A stretch of 64,000 nt of DNA from Cymodocea nodosa. Lineage: Eukaryota; Streptophyta; Magnoliopsida; Alismatales; Cymodoceaceae. The stretch's first letter is position 1. Each line of letters starts with the position of its first letter. The stretch covers positions 3,053,001 through 3,117,000 of the forward strand of contig JAZBRI010000008.1 of NCBI GenBank assembly GCA_036874045.1. Direction: 5' to 3'. The notes under the pieces were generated by a model. That model was given only the letters and a program-made list of their open reading frames with translations, was not told the origin of the DNA and ran no database searches. The translations under genes were made by a program, and so were the position numbers. Positions 13,288-25,189 of the stretch are shown here, one piece after another.

Positions 13288-13725
13288 TTAGGACTAAAGT
13301 AAAAGTTGTTAAAAAATTAATAAATGTTATACAAACTTGTTTAAACATAGAACTTGATGTAATAATTGAAAATGTATAAGAAAGTTTAAATAATATGTTA
13401 CAAAATATGGAACATAACAACAAACATAAAATATGTCCTATTTTTCACAACCATTGTCATCATTATCAATAATTGATAATAGTATATTTGATGATCCTAG
13501 GACTAAAGTAAAAGTTGTTAAAAAATTAATAAATGTAATACAAACTTGTTCAAACATAGAACTTGATGTAACAATTGAAAATGTAGAAGAAAGTTTAAAT
13601 AATATGTTTGATATGTATGCTACAAAATATGGAACACAATAACAAATACAAAATATGCCTTATTTTTCACAATCATCGTCATCATCATCAATAATTGATT
13701 ATAATATATTTGATGATGAATATAG
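13288..13725 (+). repeat. ~210-bp tandem duplication within the hAT transposase remnant
   Basis: The block starting GGACTAAAGTAAAAGTTGTT at 13291 recurs at 13500, and the linked block starting CCTATTTTTCACAA near 13438 recurs near 13658. The copies differ at scattered bases, including a stop in the first (GTATAAGAAAG) where the second reads Val-Glu-Glu-Ser. The duplication lies between the catalytic region and the dimerisation domain and further disrupts the transposase. Confidence 0.85.
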
Positions 13726-13830
13726 TGATTTTAATGTAACAAATAGGAAAGAATTAAATAATTTTAATAATACTAATTATAACTATTTAATAAGAGATAA
13801 TCCTAATTTTCTAGATTTTGATATAATAAA

Positions 13831-14013
13831 TTGATGGAAAATATAAAAATGCATATTTCCTATTTTTTATTAATGGCTAAAGATTTACTAACAATTCCAA
13901 CTTATTCTATAGCATGTGAACAAATATTTAGTATTAGTGGTAATATATTAAATGATAGAAGGGCAAGATTAAAAGATGATATTTTAGAAGCATTAATGTG
14001 TGTTAAAGATTGA
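13831..14013 (+). pseudogene. hAT transposase C-terminal dimerisation domain fragment
   Basis: The 60-residue frame contains the hAT C-terminal consensus: LLTIPTYSIACEQIFSISGN, then LNDRRARLKDDILEALMCVKD. In the family this segment mediates transposase dimerisation. It is out of frame or separated by stops from the upstream catalytic fragment. It ends at a TGA followed by AT-rich DNA, as expected for the true transposase C terminus. Confidence 0.8.
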
Positions 14014-14394
14014 GAGCTTGCTCATGTTTGTGGACAATAATAGAAAGATGATTTTATCGATGAATTTGTAAATTTAAATATTTAAATATAATTATGTATA
14101 TTAAATGTAAAAATATTTGATGTAATTATAAAAATAATGTATTTTTAATTTGAATTTAGAAATAAAATAATTATTTTAACTTTATGACTTGTGCTTGAAT
14201 GTGTTGATGGATGATGAATCATGAATGGTGAGTTGATGATGTTTTGATATTGATGTTAATGTAATGAATCATAATTCATGAATGAATGATGACTTATGTT
14301 TGATGTTCGCGTATTTATAAATAAAATAATATGTTTGAATGATGAATTGATTATCTAATAATGTTTTAAATTTTTTTATTTTAATTTAAAATAA

Positions 14395-14760
14395 AAAACT
14401 TTGGTTAGATCAAAGTTGAGCTTCAATCAAATTAAAGAAAAAAATAAAAAACTTTGATTACCTTCGGTCGAAGAAAAAAAATAATCATAAAAAATAAAAA
14501 AAATAAAAAATCTCAATCAAACCAAAGTTTAACTTTGGTCAGATCGATAAAAAAATAAAAACTTTGATAAGACTAAAGCTACTAAAGAAAAAAATAAAAA
14601 ACTTTAGCCAGATCGAAGTTGAGCTCAAATCAAACTAAAAAAAAATAAAAGACTTCGATCGATTGGACCAAAGAAAAAAAAAAAATAAAATAAAAGACTT
14701 TAATTAGACTAAAGTTGAACTTTAGTTAAATCAAAGAAAAAAATATAAAAATAAATAAAT
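14395..14760. repeat. A-rich subterminal repeat array of the hAT element
   Basis: About five to six imperfect units combine an (A)nTAAAAA tract with ACTTTGRTYAGATCRAAGTTGAGCTT-type sequence, the latter holding short inverted repeats. hAT transposases usually bind repeated subterminal motifs near the ends, and this array lies 200-570 bases from the right terminus. Its role as a binding array is inferred from position. Confidence 0.6.
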
Positions 14761-14971
14761 AATAAAAGCAAGTTAGGCTACAGGATGAGCCAAGTTACTT
14801 TGAAAAAATTTTAAGCTAGGCCTAGTTGCCTTGAAAAAATTTCAAGTCAGATTGACTTGTCCCAAAAATATTAAAAAATTTTCAACCTGACCTAGCCTAT
14901 AGCCTAAAGAGATTAATACTTTTTAGGTCAGGCCGAACTAGCTAGACCCATTGACACCTTTATATTCAACT

Positions 14972-17900
14972 ATAACTTTTAAAATTTATCTCTCAATCAT
15001 CCTTCTCTTTCTCATTCTCAATAGCAAGTGTTGGGAAATTCATTAGTTTGCCTTGCAATGCTTCATTTCTACCTAAAATTACACATTTTGTATTAAAATC
15101 TCAATTGCAACTAATCTTATAGAAAAAGACCAAATACCCTTCATAACACATTAATATGGCATGAAGAGTATATGAAATATGCGTTAAAAATACTCTCAAC
15201 AAGATACAATGTCAAAGGATATTGCAACAAGGTAGAAATCTAGCCATTTCTTTAACAATGGAAAAGTAATTTATTTAATAGCATTTTTACTCCTAGAAAA
15301 TCTCTTGAACATAAAGTCTAGTGTTAGTTGGTTATCCTTGAATCATAAACGAGTGAGACATTGGTAAACATGACATCATTGCCAATAAGTCGACGAAGAA
15401 GAGAAGAAATCAGATTAAAAACAAACATATTTCCTTACTTGAGTACCTAGATCACAAAGCTTCATTATAATAACCATGAAAATAACTTGATGGCACAACA
15501 TTGACAAAGAGTGTTTTTATTGTCTTATGATTCTTTTCCTCATGCATCTAAACTTCTAATTTATCTACCGGAACAAGAACTGCTTAGAGAGAATGTTATA
15601 GGCCTTTTAGTTAGAAGGATATTAAAGTGCTCATGGACTTTAAAGAGATGTGTGACAAGAATATAGGATAAACATTTAATTGTTACTATACCACCACATA
15701 CAGTGGAACATGTCCTACTATTAGTTTGATGAATTTAACGATGCTTTCCACACATGCTCTATTCTATAATCTAAAAATAGCTCATTTAATCTTCTACACC
15801 ACTCATGTAATCTATAGGACTTTATTCCCAGGTTAAAATTTGACTCTAATGTCAATTGAATTATCACAGCCCAAAACTTACTAGGCAATGACATACAAAA
15901 TATAGGAACGTGAAAATTCTTCAAAACACTACCAGATCAAGGTACTTGCAAGATGATTCACAACCATATTTATATAATCCACAAATAGACCAAAAGTTCA
16001 AACGTTTGAGTTCCAACAACCATCCACACGATGATACAACAATATAGTTTCCATATCATTCACACATAAATACAATGTTGCACATTCTAAATAGTATACT
16101 CTACCTTAACAACCATCCCCTACTTGATCATGCCACTAAATCTAACACAAACCAATAAAATTTAGTGAGCTAAAAGCCTAGTAAGTAGTTTTCAAGTCAT
16201 TTGATAAAAATAACAAACTCAACAAAATAATTCAAGAAAGGTTATCATATTTTAATTTCCTTATAAATCATATGTTATTATCATAAATTATAAAAATCAT
16301 ATTTTATCATCTTTTTCCATAAAAATCCTATTTTATCACTATAAATCATAACAATCATATTTTATCATCTTTTACCATAAAAATCATATTTTATGATCAT
16401 AAATCATAAAAATCATATTTATCACCATAAATCATAAAAATCATATTTTACCATCATCAATCATAAAAATCATATTTTATTGTAACAATCATATTTTATC
16501 ATCTTTTATCTTAAAAATCATATTTTACCACCATAAATCATATTTTATGATAAAAATTATATTTTATCATTATAAATCATAAATTCATTTTATCATTATG
16601 AACAAACTTATAAAAGTACAAACATAAAAGTTGAAAGAGCAATTACATCTAGATTAAAATAAAATGATGCATTCCATTACATATATATATATAATGATAT
16701 GAAATACATATATATATAAAATAAATCTTCACTTTGAAGTGACCAAGCAAAGAGTTTGGTCTAATCAAAATTTTTTTTGTTACTTTCCGTCAAATTTTGC
16801 TATTTTTTAAACTATGCATAAATACTTATATTTTCTGCTGATTTTTCATTACTTTTTATCACTTTCTATAACTTTCCAACACTTTCTTTTTTGACTTTTC
16901 GTTACTTTCTAAGTGTACAAACAGGCCTTAAAGAGAATTTATCATAAAAATATCATTAAATAATAAAATTAACATATCCTTCATCATAAATTTCTTTTCA
17001 AGAAAGGTATGTTGAAAATCTCAACAAGAAAACAAAACCATATAACAGTCAGAAATTCCCACACCATAAGTTCTACATAAATATAATACCATGATTTGAA
17101 AGGTACACAATTAAATTCCAAAATATTCCTACATTCTAGGTGTTATATACCATGCATCTATTATATCCACCTTCTTCTACTTGTAGAGTACCATGTCCTA
17201 GCATTCATTCATGAGTACAGACTTTGAGATCTCCTAGCAATAGACCCTTCACCTTGAAAGGTGGCTCAAAGTCAATTATTGTAAAAATTTAACTTAAAAT
17301 CAATTAATGAAATTAAGTAATGGATTTTACCTCATATAAATATAAGTTTCATTCATTTTTAATTGATATAGGATTGCCTTTTATATTTTATAAGTCTACG
17401 AGTATCTTACACCATCAAACCTACTTGAATGCTATATGATAATTTAATTCCAAACTAATTGATAGAGAATGATAGATCTTACGTTATATGAAATCAAATT
17501 CTAATTTTTTTATTGATGTGAAACTTTGTCTCAACAATCATCAACATTTTTTTAAAGTCATATTTATGAGCAAGTCCTAACACTAGAGAAAGCCACCAAC
17601 CTTGGTGAAAGTGACAAATGAAAATGTATTCTCCTCCTTGTGCTTGTACTCACAAAACCATAGGAAAGATCAAACATATCCCCAAATCTTGATGTATGGA
17701 AAAAGGAATGCACTCAATATTACAAAATCAGACATGAAAGATAAGAGCTCAAGAAGCAACACCACAAATCAGGGGTGCACAACGATGAACGACAATGACT
17801 TCTATTGATGTTCATCCACAACTACACATATAGATTGATTTCATTAAGCTAGATGATCCTCCCCTTTTACAATTTTGGATTGGTTTGGCTACTTAAACAC

Positions 17901-20788
17901 AAAATTGTAAAAGTTTAGATTAAATACAGTAGGCCATTAAAGATACACCTACTATTGCAAATGGGTGTGTCAATAAATGTCTTCTTTTGAATGTAATTAT
18001 ATATATTTTTAAATTGATGATATGATTTAAAAGTTTTAGTACCTCATGGTTACTGTAGACATGTGAAAGAGGAGGAACAAGCCTAAACCTCAACAATGGA
18101 CTAGCATAGCATGTCGACACCTTTGTCGCCTCCATCACCTATGTTGCCATGGTCAATGTTGTTCTTTGCACCAAAATTCCACTTTGTTTTCCCCATGGGA
18201 ATTATCTCCTACCTAGTCAACTAGTTCATGGTCCAAAATCAGATGTAAGTGTACAATGTCAATTTGTGTTATTCTATATGTCATTATTCATGCATATTAT
18301 GATTATAATGTGAAAATATTGAAGATTTTATGAGAAATTATATGTAATGTACTTTTAAATGTTTATGCATGTTATTTAAGTTCAAATATGTTTAAATGTA
18401 CAAATTGAACTACATGTTTTCTATTTAATGTTTGGAAGCACATTTTTGTTATGCATTAGATGTTTATTACTTTAGTTTATTTAGATAATTTTTATTATGT
18501 CTGACATTTGATTATTAATGTGATTTAATTTATTTGGTTGTAAAGTAAAATCAAAAGTGATGGCATGGGCATTTTGGGAATTGAAGAAAAAAAATGAAAA
18601 ATGGTTAGCCACCATCTCTATCATCGTCGACATCCACTCTTCCACTAGCAACCATCGACTCCCTCCACTCTAGCCTTGATCTCTAGCCACTTCTCTCTTC
18701 TAAAAAAGGTACAACCTAAGGCAACCAAAAGAATGATTCTTTCTCTCCTCTCAACCCTTAGAACAAAGAGAAGACCTCCAAGGTTGTAGCTTTGGTTCCC
18801 CACTATCCTCCCATCTTTGGTGACGTCTTTGGTGCAAGGAAACAATGTGGATAAGGTTTGGAGAAGGCACCATTGCTATAGATTTGTGAAGCACTAATTT
18901 TAGTTTAACTTTCTCCTATCCCTTAAAGAGCTCCCATCTTCGATGATGTCCTTGGTGCAAGACAACGATATGGAGAAGACTTGCACACTCATGGGAAGAG
19001 AAAAAGACTATTGCAATTGCTTATTTCTTGCAAGAAATGGACTACAGTTGAAAGCCATTTAGTAGGCACCAACATTGCATTTCTAGGTTAATGTGAAGCC
19101 TCCCTACTTTAGTGATGATTCTTGGTGGTGACAGCTCAAGAGTAGCACATGAAGAAGACTTGGACAATATCTACAGTGAATTTTACGTGTTTGTTGGTTG
19201 AGCTTCAGGTACCAATATGAGGAAGGAATGTCATTTATGTTTGCATATGTTCTTATCATGTTTACATATTGTGATGTTATGTGTTTGTATATGTGATTTT
19301 GTATCTCATGTTTGTGTGTGTTTTTAAATTAATAGGTTAGTTGTTAATGTTAGTATCTATATTTTAATGTTAGTACTTTATATTTCATGTTTAATGAAAT
19401 TTATATTTGAAAATGGATAAACCTTATTAATATTGTGAATACTTACACATAGGTTGTTTGTGTACATGACTAACTCAATTAACCCTTTTATTTTCATTCC
19501 AATTATTCATAGAAATATAGAAAAATAAATTTTGGTTGTGTACATAGTGGTGAATGGATGTATTAGATGTGTTTTAGGTGTAGATTCATGGTAAGAAAGT
19601 GTCATAATTAAATACAAGACAACGACAAGAGTTTCTTTGGTGACCCACTGCTAGGTCTGTCGAGTTATCAAGTAACTCAATAGGTTAGTTCATTGAGTTA
19701 CCAATGGATTAAGTTCATTGAATTATTTGAGTGAAATTAAACTCATTCAAAAGTCAAGTTTTCAGTGAATTTTTTGAGAGTTTCTTGATGCAATTTTGAA
19801 TGGCTTTTCGTGTAGATTCATTTTCTAGTATTTTTAAAATTTTTTGGAATGATTTGATTAGAGTTTTCAAATTTTGAAATCAAAAATGCAATTGCCCTGT
19901 TTTTTGTTCTAGATACTAGATTTTGTGCTTTCAAGAAGAATGTGTTTCATGAGCTATACTTAATGAAATCCAATTTTGTAAAAGTAAAAAGTTATATTAT
20001 TGACTTACTTTTCTCAAAGTTTGATTTTGTTGGTTTTTATGAAGAATTCAAGGAGATATGATCTTTCTTCTAATAGAGCGTAATTTAGTAATCACCTAGA
20101 CTATTTTGCACTCTCTTGATAAGCTAATTGTTGGTAGCACCTCAGGAAGAATTTTTCCCTAAAATCACTTTTGTTATTTTATACCATGATGGCCCTTCCT
20201 TCCTTGTATTTTTAGTGAATTTATTATTTGGTAGAATGGAAGGAAAATGGTGTAGAGTTGAGCTTAATTTTAGTGATTTTGGGCAGAACAGTTCTAGTAA
20301 TTCTTATGTTTTCTTTGATCTCTCTTTGTATTAATCAAATGATTTGAGTTTACTTCACTTCCATTGATGATTTTCACTTGATAAAGATTTGTTAAACTAT
20401 TAAAATGATTAGAATGCATATTTAGATGACATGAAGTTTTGCTTCACATTTCTTTGAATTTCTCTTGAAAAATCTTAAAGGCTTAGAAACATTTGACTTT
20501 ACAATATTTTGAATTTTACTTTAAACAAATTCCTTATGGATCGACTTGTACTTGCATGCTATTTATGATAAGCATTGTGTGCTTGTAGTTATAAATTTTA
20601 AGATTGAATTTTCATAATGTGTTTATCACAAATACCTTGAAGCCCGTATAGTAAGCTTATTGTAATTGCACAAAGAAAGCTATCATCATACCATGCAAGA
20701 CCCATTAGTGGAAGATGTAAGGAAAAGGAACTTACAATGTCATCATGGATTCCAAGGTTAGATCTAAACATAGTGGGTATCAATGATG
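14972..20788. other. Long interval without a recognisable gene
   Basis: No supported gene. The left part holds AT-rich DNA contiguous with the left flank of the hAT element. A tandem ATCATATTTTATCA array lies at 16255-16600. About 18600-19160 has three loosely related ~150-bp blocks built round 'GATGTCCTTGGTGCAAGR' and 'GGAGAAGACTTG', with higher GC, resembling degenerate retrotransposon DNA. ORFs here are short and match no family I recognise. Confidence 0.55.
16255..16600. repeat. AT-rich tandem array, unit like ATCATAAAAATCATATTTTATC
   Basis: Roughly ten or more imperfect units of about 25-35 bases combine ATCATAAAAATCATATTTT with ACCATAA or TATCATCTTTT. Units vary in length, suggesting slippage and unequal exchange. 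No ORF crosses it. DNA of this base composition could act as a matrix attachment region, but that is speculation. Confidence 0.75.
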
Positions 20789-20991
20789 TGTAAAGTTATT
20801 ACATTGCAACCATCCATCATCTCAACCTTACATTTGGCACCATCACATTTGTAGTGTCTCCTATATATATAGTCTCTCCCAATATTATGTATTTGATCAT
20901 TTTACTAAATGGAGAATGTTGTCTCCTAGGGTGGCATTGTTTTTCTTGAACCTTAGTTTTTTGGTGGCTGCAATCTCCATTTATCTCCACA
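20789..20991 (+). repeat. Left LTR of the copia element
   Basis: It begins TGTAAAGTTATTACATTG and matches the right repeat through CATCCATCA, TTACATTTGGCACCATC, AATATTATGTAT and TAGTTTTTTGGT. The right edge is set near 'TTTATCTCCACA' where similarity fades, so it is approximate. Many differences from the right copy point to an old insertion. Confidence 0.75.
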
Positions 20992-21476
20992 AAAATATTT
21001 GAGATGACATTAGAGTAGTAATTCATTGATGGCTTGCTTTGTAGTTCTCCATTCTTATCTTGATGGTCTTGTAAGATTTGATCTCCCTAATATTTTTTTA
21101 TCAGAAAGATCAAGTATGAAGTCATATTTCTTTTGATGATAGTAAGAATTATAGTGAAGGAACTAGAGGAAATATCCTTAGTCCCACTAGGGTTCATCAC
21201 TATTATCTACATTCGAGCGATAATCCATTTGCATGTCTTGTAGACTAAAAATTATATTTCTTGGTCGATGATCATTAGGATTGCTTTAAGAACAAAGAAC
21301 AAATCCTATTTCGTAGATGTGAGTTTAAAACCTTTAGATCTTGCTACAAATAGGGATGAGTATGAGTTGTGGAGTACTTGCGATGATATGATTTCTCATG
21401 GTTGATCAACTCGATAAAACTTGAGTTAACCAAGAGTGTGATATATAACGATAGTGCTAGAGAGTTATAGCTTGAT

Positions 21477-21929
21477 TTGAGGGATAGGTTCACTAAAAAG
21501 AATGCGCCAAGGAAATATAGACTTATGAAAGAAGTTTATGTTTTCTCACAAAATGGGAAACCTATAACAAAATATTTCATGAATCTTAAAGAAAAATGGG
21601 ATAAATTGTATACTATGATAGGAAATCATAACTATACTTGTGGAGCATCAAACAAGAGTCAGATCCTCTTTAGCATTGAACTTCTCAATTTAAGTAAGGC
21701 ATATTTTATGGCCTTGCAAGAGGAGCAACAGGAAAACATCAAAAATAAGGACAATAATAACAATCATATGGCTATGACCTTAGGAAAAGAAGGTGCAAGC
21801 AAAGGCAAGAATGCAAAATCTATTTGTACAAATTGTAAAAAGTTAGGTCACATGGCTAATAAATATTATTGGTTAATTGGGTTCCCATCTAAACACAAAT
21901 TACACAAGAAGTGTGATCCTAAAATTTGA
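21477..21929 (+). pseudogene. copia gag fragment with degenerate zinc knuckle
   Basis: The 150-residue frame contains a gag-like segment (VYVFSQNGKPITKYFMNLKE, EKWDKLYTMIG) and near its C terminus CTNCKKLGHMANKYYW. A CCHC knuckle needs Cys-x2-Cys-x4-His-x4-Cys; here the last cysteine is Tyr. The gag frame is open to codons further left but with stops. It belongs to the copia element around it. Knuckle loss would weaken RNA packaging, so it is likely dead. Confidence 0.7.
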
Positions 21930-22990
21930 AACATCATAAACAATGTGTAGAGGAGTTAGAAGTAAGTTCCTAAAGTCATGTTTTAAATAACTACAAACAC
22001 ACAATGCTTATTGTATCAAGTATGTATAAGTATAGATCAAATCCTCAGAGAACACTATGAAATGAATTTATTGGACTGCATTCTTCCAAGCAGTTGGTAT
22101 TCTTAGGTTGGTGTGTTATAACATTTAAGAAAAATACTCATCCTATAATTATCACTAGTTTACAACTCTACCATTTTATTTACAAAACCATAACCACAAG
22201 GGTAGATCAACATGAGGAGGACATTCTAGCAAAAGCATTATAGTCATGAAGGGAAAGAGACACTCATTTTGTATGTGTGTTAGAAATTCAATCGAAGGTC
22301 TCACATGAAGTCTACGTGCACTTTTTAGCAGCACCTCCGTCTATCTCCATTGAAATGTACATAAGAATGAGTTGGACACGTCCTAACACATCTGTGATGG
22401 TTTTAGCTCACAAGTAACGAGAACCTTTTTTTGGTTTTAACACATCTTGTGATGTTTTTAAATAATTTGGGAAAATTGCAAAATCCATCCTTCTTTTATT
22501 AGATATTTCAGCTGTAATAGAAGTCTTGCAAATTCACCCCTGTAAACAATGTTATTCCCTACATAATATAAAACTAAAGAAAAACTATAACTAAGGTTAG
22601 AAATACAAAGATATAATATCTAGCATGTTATCATTTTGCTTTTAAAAATTAATGTTCACAAATAAAGGATTAATTTATGCATTTTACAACTTTCAAGTAT
22701 TAATTCCATGCATGTCTTTGAAAATATGATTACGACGTAAAATCACTTAAAAACTCACATCATTTGATATTTTAGCTTTAAGATGCATGAATAATAATAT
22801 ATAAACAAACATAAATTAATCATCTACATAATGTCAACTCTCAAGGAGGAGAACAATCTGAAATGACCACCACTGAATTAACCACAGATCAATATCATTA
22901 GCTTATGAATTTGCTTGATGAGAGCAAAAAGAATAAGTTGTATTTTGTAAATTAGAGTGGTGAGTTTACTAGTTGTTTAAGTACTTTTGA
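21930..22990 (+). other. Unassigned internal stretch of the copia element
   Basis: Between the gag knuckle and the protease motif lies about 1 kb with no recognisable retroelement protein. It is AT-rich and stop-rich. It may be a secondary insertion, since gag and protease are normally close together, but I see no terminal repeats. Confidence 0.4.
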
Positions 22991-22993
22991 CAA

Positions 22994-23555
22994 TGATTTA
23001 TGGATTTTGGACAGTGGTGCTATTGATCATATTTGTTCAAATATGAATTCTTTCATCAATTAAATCTCATAGCATAAACATCATAAATCTCCCTAATGGT
23101 AGCAAAATAGAAACTTCTGGTCTAGGGATTCTTAACCTTAACAATGAAATTAAACTAATGAATGTTTTCTACATTCATTCCTTCAAAGTTAATCTACCCT
23201 TTATCAGTAAACTAAGGATTTGAATTGTTTTGTTGGTTTCTTTCCTAAATATAGTTTTTTGCAAGACTTGAAAACAAGGAGGACGATTGAACTTACTAAA
23301 GAGGAAGGAGGCTTATACCTTTCCAAAGTGAAGGAACATGACCTTCAAAAATGGTAAAGGGGATTTTGTAGTAATACAAGTAATGAATTGTGACATCAAA
23401 GACTAGGACATCAAAAACTAAAGATCTCTTGCATCTTTTACCTATAAATTTAGTTTTTTTCTAAACTTCCCTGTGAGGTTTGTCAAATGGGGAAGCAAAG
23501 TAGAATTGTTTTTCCTATTAGTACTTCATATGTTTAAAAACCTTTTGATTTGATT
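22994..23555 (+). pseudogene. copia protease and GAG-pre-integrase remnant
   Basis: Translation gives DLWILDSGAIDHIC, the aspartic protease active-site region of copia polyproteins (Asp-Ser-Gly-Ala), near 22994-23037. Further on ELWHQRLGHQKLK (from about 23385) and CEVCQMGKQSR match the zinc-binding pre-integrase segment. Stops and frameshifts lie between them. The catalytic integrase core that should follow is absent. Confidence 0.7.
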
Positions 23556-23569
23556 CATAAAAAAACTCA

Positions 23570-24500
23570 TAAGGTGTAAGTGGGTCTATAAAATTAAAAG
23601 AATAGTGATATATTTGTTGAGAGATTTAAAGCTCGATTAATTACTAAAGGATATAATTAAATAGAGGAGATTGATTATAAAGAAACTTTTACTTTTGTCA
23701 CTAACATGATAACTCTCCACACTACTATTGCTACAGGCTCTAAATTAAATTGGGATCTCCAACAATTAGATGTTAGTAATGCTTTTGCCTATGGAGACCT
23801 CAGTGAGGAAGTTTCATAAAAACTTCCTCAAGGATTTAATAGTGAAGGGGAAAATGGAGATGAGGTTTCAAAATTAAAAAAATTCCTTTATAGGTTAAAA
23901 TAGGCATCTCAAAAATTGCTTAATTGCCTTATTAATGTTGGATGCAACCAATCTAAAGCTAACTATTCTTTATTAGTTCATAAACGTGAATGTGTTCATA
24001 TTGTGGTCCTTGTTTACATAGATGACATTCTTATAATTGGTAATAACATTGAGCACATAGAAAAACTCAAGGATACTTGGCGATCCAATTTCTCCATTAG
24101 AGATATAGGTGGTGCAAAATACTTCCTTAGGTTAGAAATCGTCAGGAGTCAGTCTGGCATTAATATTTCCCAAATGAAATATACTTTAAACCTATTAAAT
24201 GAAACTAGTCTTCTTGTGTGTAAACCATCCAAAGTTCCTATTGTTAAGTATTTGGAGAAAAAATATAAAACAAGTCATCTTCTAAAGGAACCTATCATGT
24301 TCAAAAGACTTATTGAAAGATTGATATACCTCACTGTCACTCGTTTGGATATTAACTTTGCTATTCAACACCTTAGTAAATTTATGAGTAGACCCTTCAA
24401 AAAACATTATGATGCAGCTTTGAACATCGTGACATATCTGAAAAATGCTCTTGAACAAGGAATTTTTTTTCTTCTTCTAATAACAGTGATTTCCATTTAA
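23570..24500 (+). pseudogene. copia reverse transcriptase remnant
   Basis: The reading begins KCKWVYKIKRNSD and continues through ERFKARLITKGYN, LDVSNAFAYGDLSEEV, the catalytic box VLVYIDDILIIGN (about 24005-24043) and LTVTRLDINFAIQHLSKFM. These are copia reverse-transcriptase blocks in order. Several in-frame stops fall before 23916; from there an open frame of 194 codons remains. It is not expected to be functional. Confidence 0.85.
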
Positions 24501-24976
24501 AAAACTATTGCGATGCAAATTGGGTTGGGTGTCCTACCACTGGAAGATCTACTACAGGATAACTTGCCTTCTTAGGGAACAACATTATATGTAGGAAAAG
24601 CAAGAAGCAGGTTACTGTTGCAAAATCCTCTACAGAAGCAAAGTACATTTCCATGTCTAGTACTTGTTCTGAGATTACATGGTTGATGTATCTTTTTAAT
24701 GATCTAGGTGTAAAGCTTAAAGGAACAACTGATATGTATTACGATAATAGCGTAGCTCTCCACATTGCAGCAAACCCAGTCATTCACAAAAGGACCAAGT
24801 ATATAGATATTCACTACCACTACATTTGGGAGAAAACCATAGATGGAACTCTCGGAACACAACACGTGAAGAGCAATGAACAATTGACGGATATACTCAC
24901 CAAACCAACCACTATGAATATATTTAACAACTTTCTAAGCAAGCTACGTGCACGCAATGTTTACAACACAACTTGA
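24495..24976 (+). pseudogene. copia RNase H remnant and polyprotein C terminus
   Basis: After the reverse transcriptase the frame reads CDANWVGCPTTGRSTTG, a stop, then KKQVTVAKSSTEAKYISMSS, YYDNSVALHIAANPVIHKRTK, HYIWEKTIDG and KSNEQLTDILTKPT. These are the RNase H blocks of copia pol with the usual end of the polyprotein. The stop ends only a few bases before the polypurine tract and right LTR, as in intact elements. Confidence 0.85.
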
Positions 24977-24983
24977 GGAAGAG

Positions 24984-25189
24984 TGTAAAGTTATTACATT
25001 GTAACCATCCATCATTTCAACCTTACATTTGGCACCATCGTAGTCATAACATCTTCTAATATGCATAGTCTTTCCTAATATTATGTATCCGATCTTTTTA
25101 CTGAATGGAGAACGCTATCTCCTGGGGTGACACTGTTTTTCTTAAACCCTAGTTTTTTGGTAGTTGTAATCTCCGTTTATCTCTGTGCA
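24984..25189 (+). repeat. Right LTR of the copia element
   Basis: It starts TGTAAAGTTATTACATTG directly after TTGAGGAAGAG and aligns with the left repeat over its whole length. The end is placed at CTCTGTGCA because of the usual terminal CA; this is approximate. Confidence 0.75.

Larger units (their letters stand above)
8142..14971. mobile_element. Degenerate hAT-family DNA transposon with 8-bp target-site duplication
   Basis: The direct repeat ATTCAACT (8142-8149 and 14964-14971) directly flanks inverted ends: AGAGGTGTCAAT at 8150-8161 and ATTGACACCTTTAT at 14950-14963. An 8-bp duplication is the hAT signature. Inside, the plus strand carries a broken hAT transposase (about 12014-14013): a BED-like finger, a mid-region with TSDIWEGRSEVRY and RCICHIINL motifs, and a C-terminal hAT dimerisation segment. 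Stops and frameshifts make it non-functional. At 6.8 kb it is long for the family; 8540-11640 looks like other repetitive DNA nested in or captured by the element. Joining the flanks restores a continuous AT-rich sequence. Confidence 0.85.
20789..25189 (+). mobile_element. Degenerate Ty1/copia LTR retrotransposon, integrase core missing
   Basis: Two similar ~205-bp repeats flank 4 kb that carries, in order on the plus strand, gag with a zinc-knuckle-like motif, an aspartic protease motif, a GAG-pre-integrase segment, reverse transcriptase and RNase H. That order is typical of copia, but the integrase core between pre-integrase and reverse transcriptase is absent: 'FDLIH' near 23555 runs directly into 'KCKWVYKIKR' near 23580. 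Stops interrupt several frames. A purine run (TTGAGGAAGAG) precedes the right repeat, as a polypurine tract should. I found no clear primer-binding site or target duplication. Confidence 0.8.
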
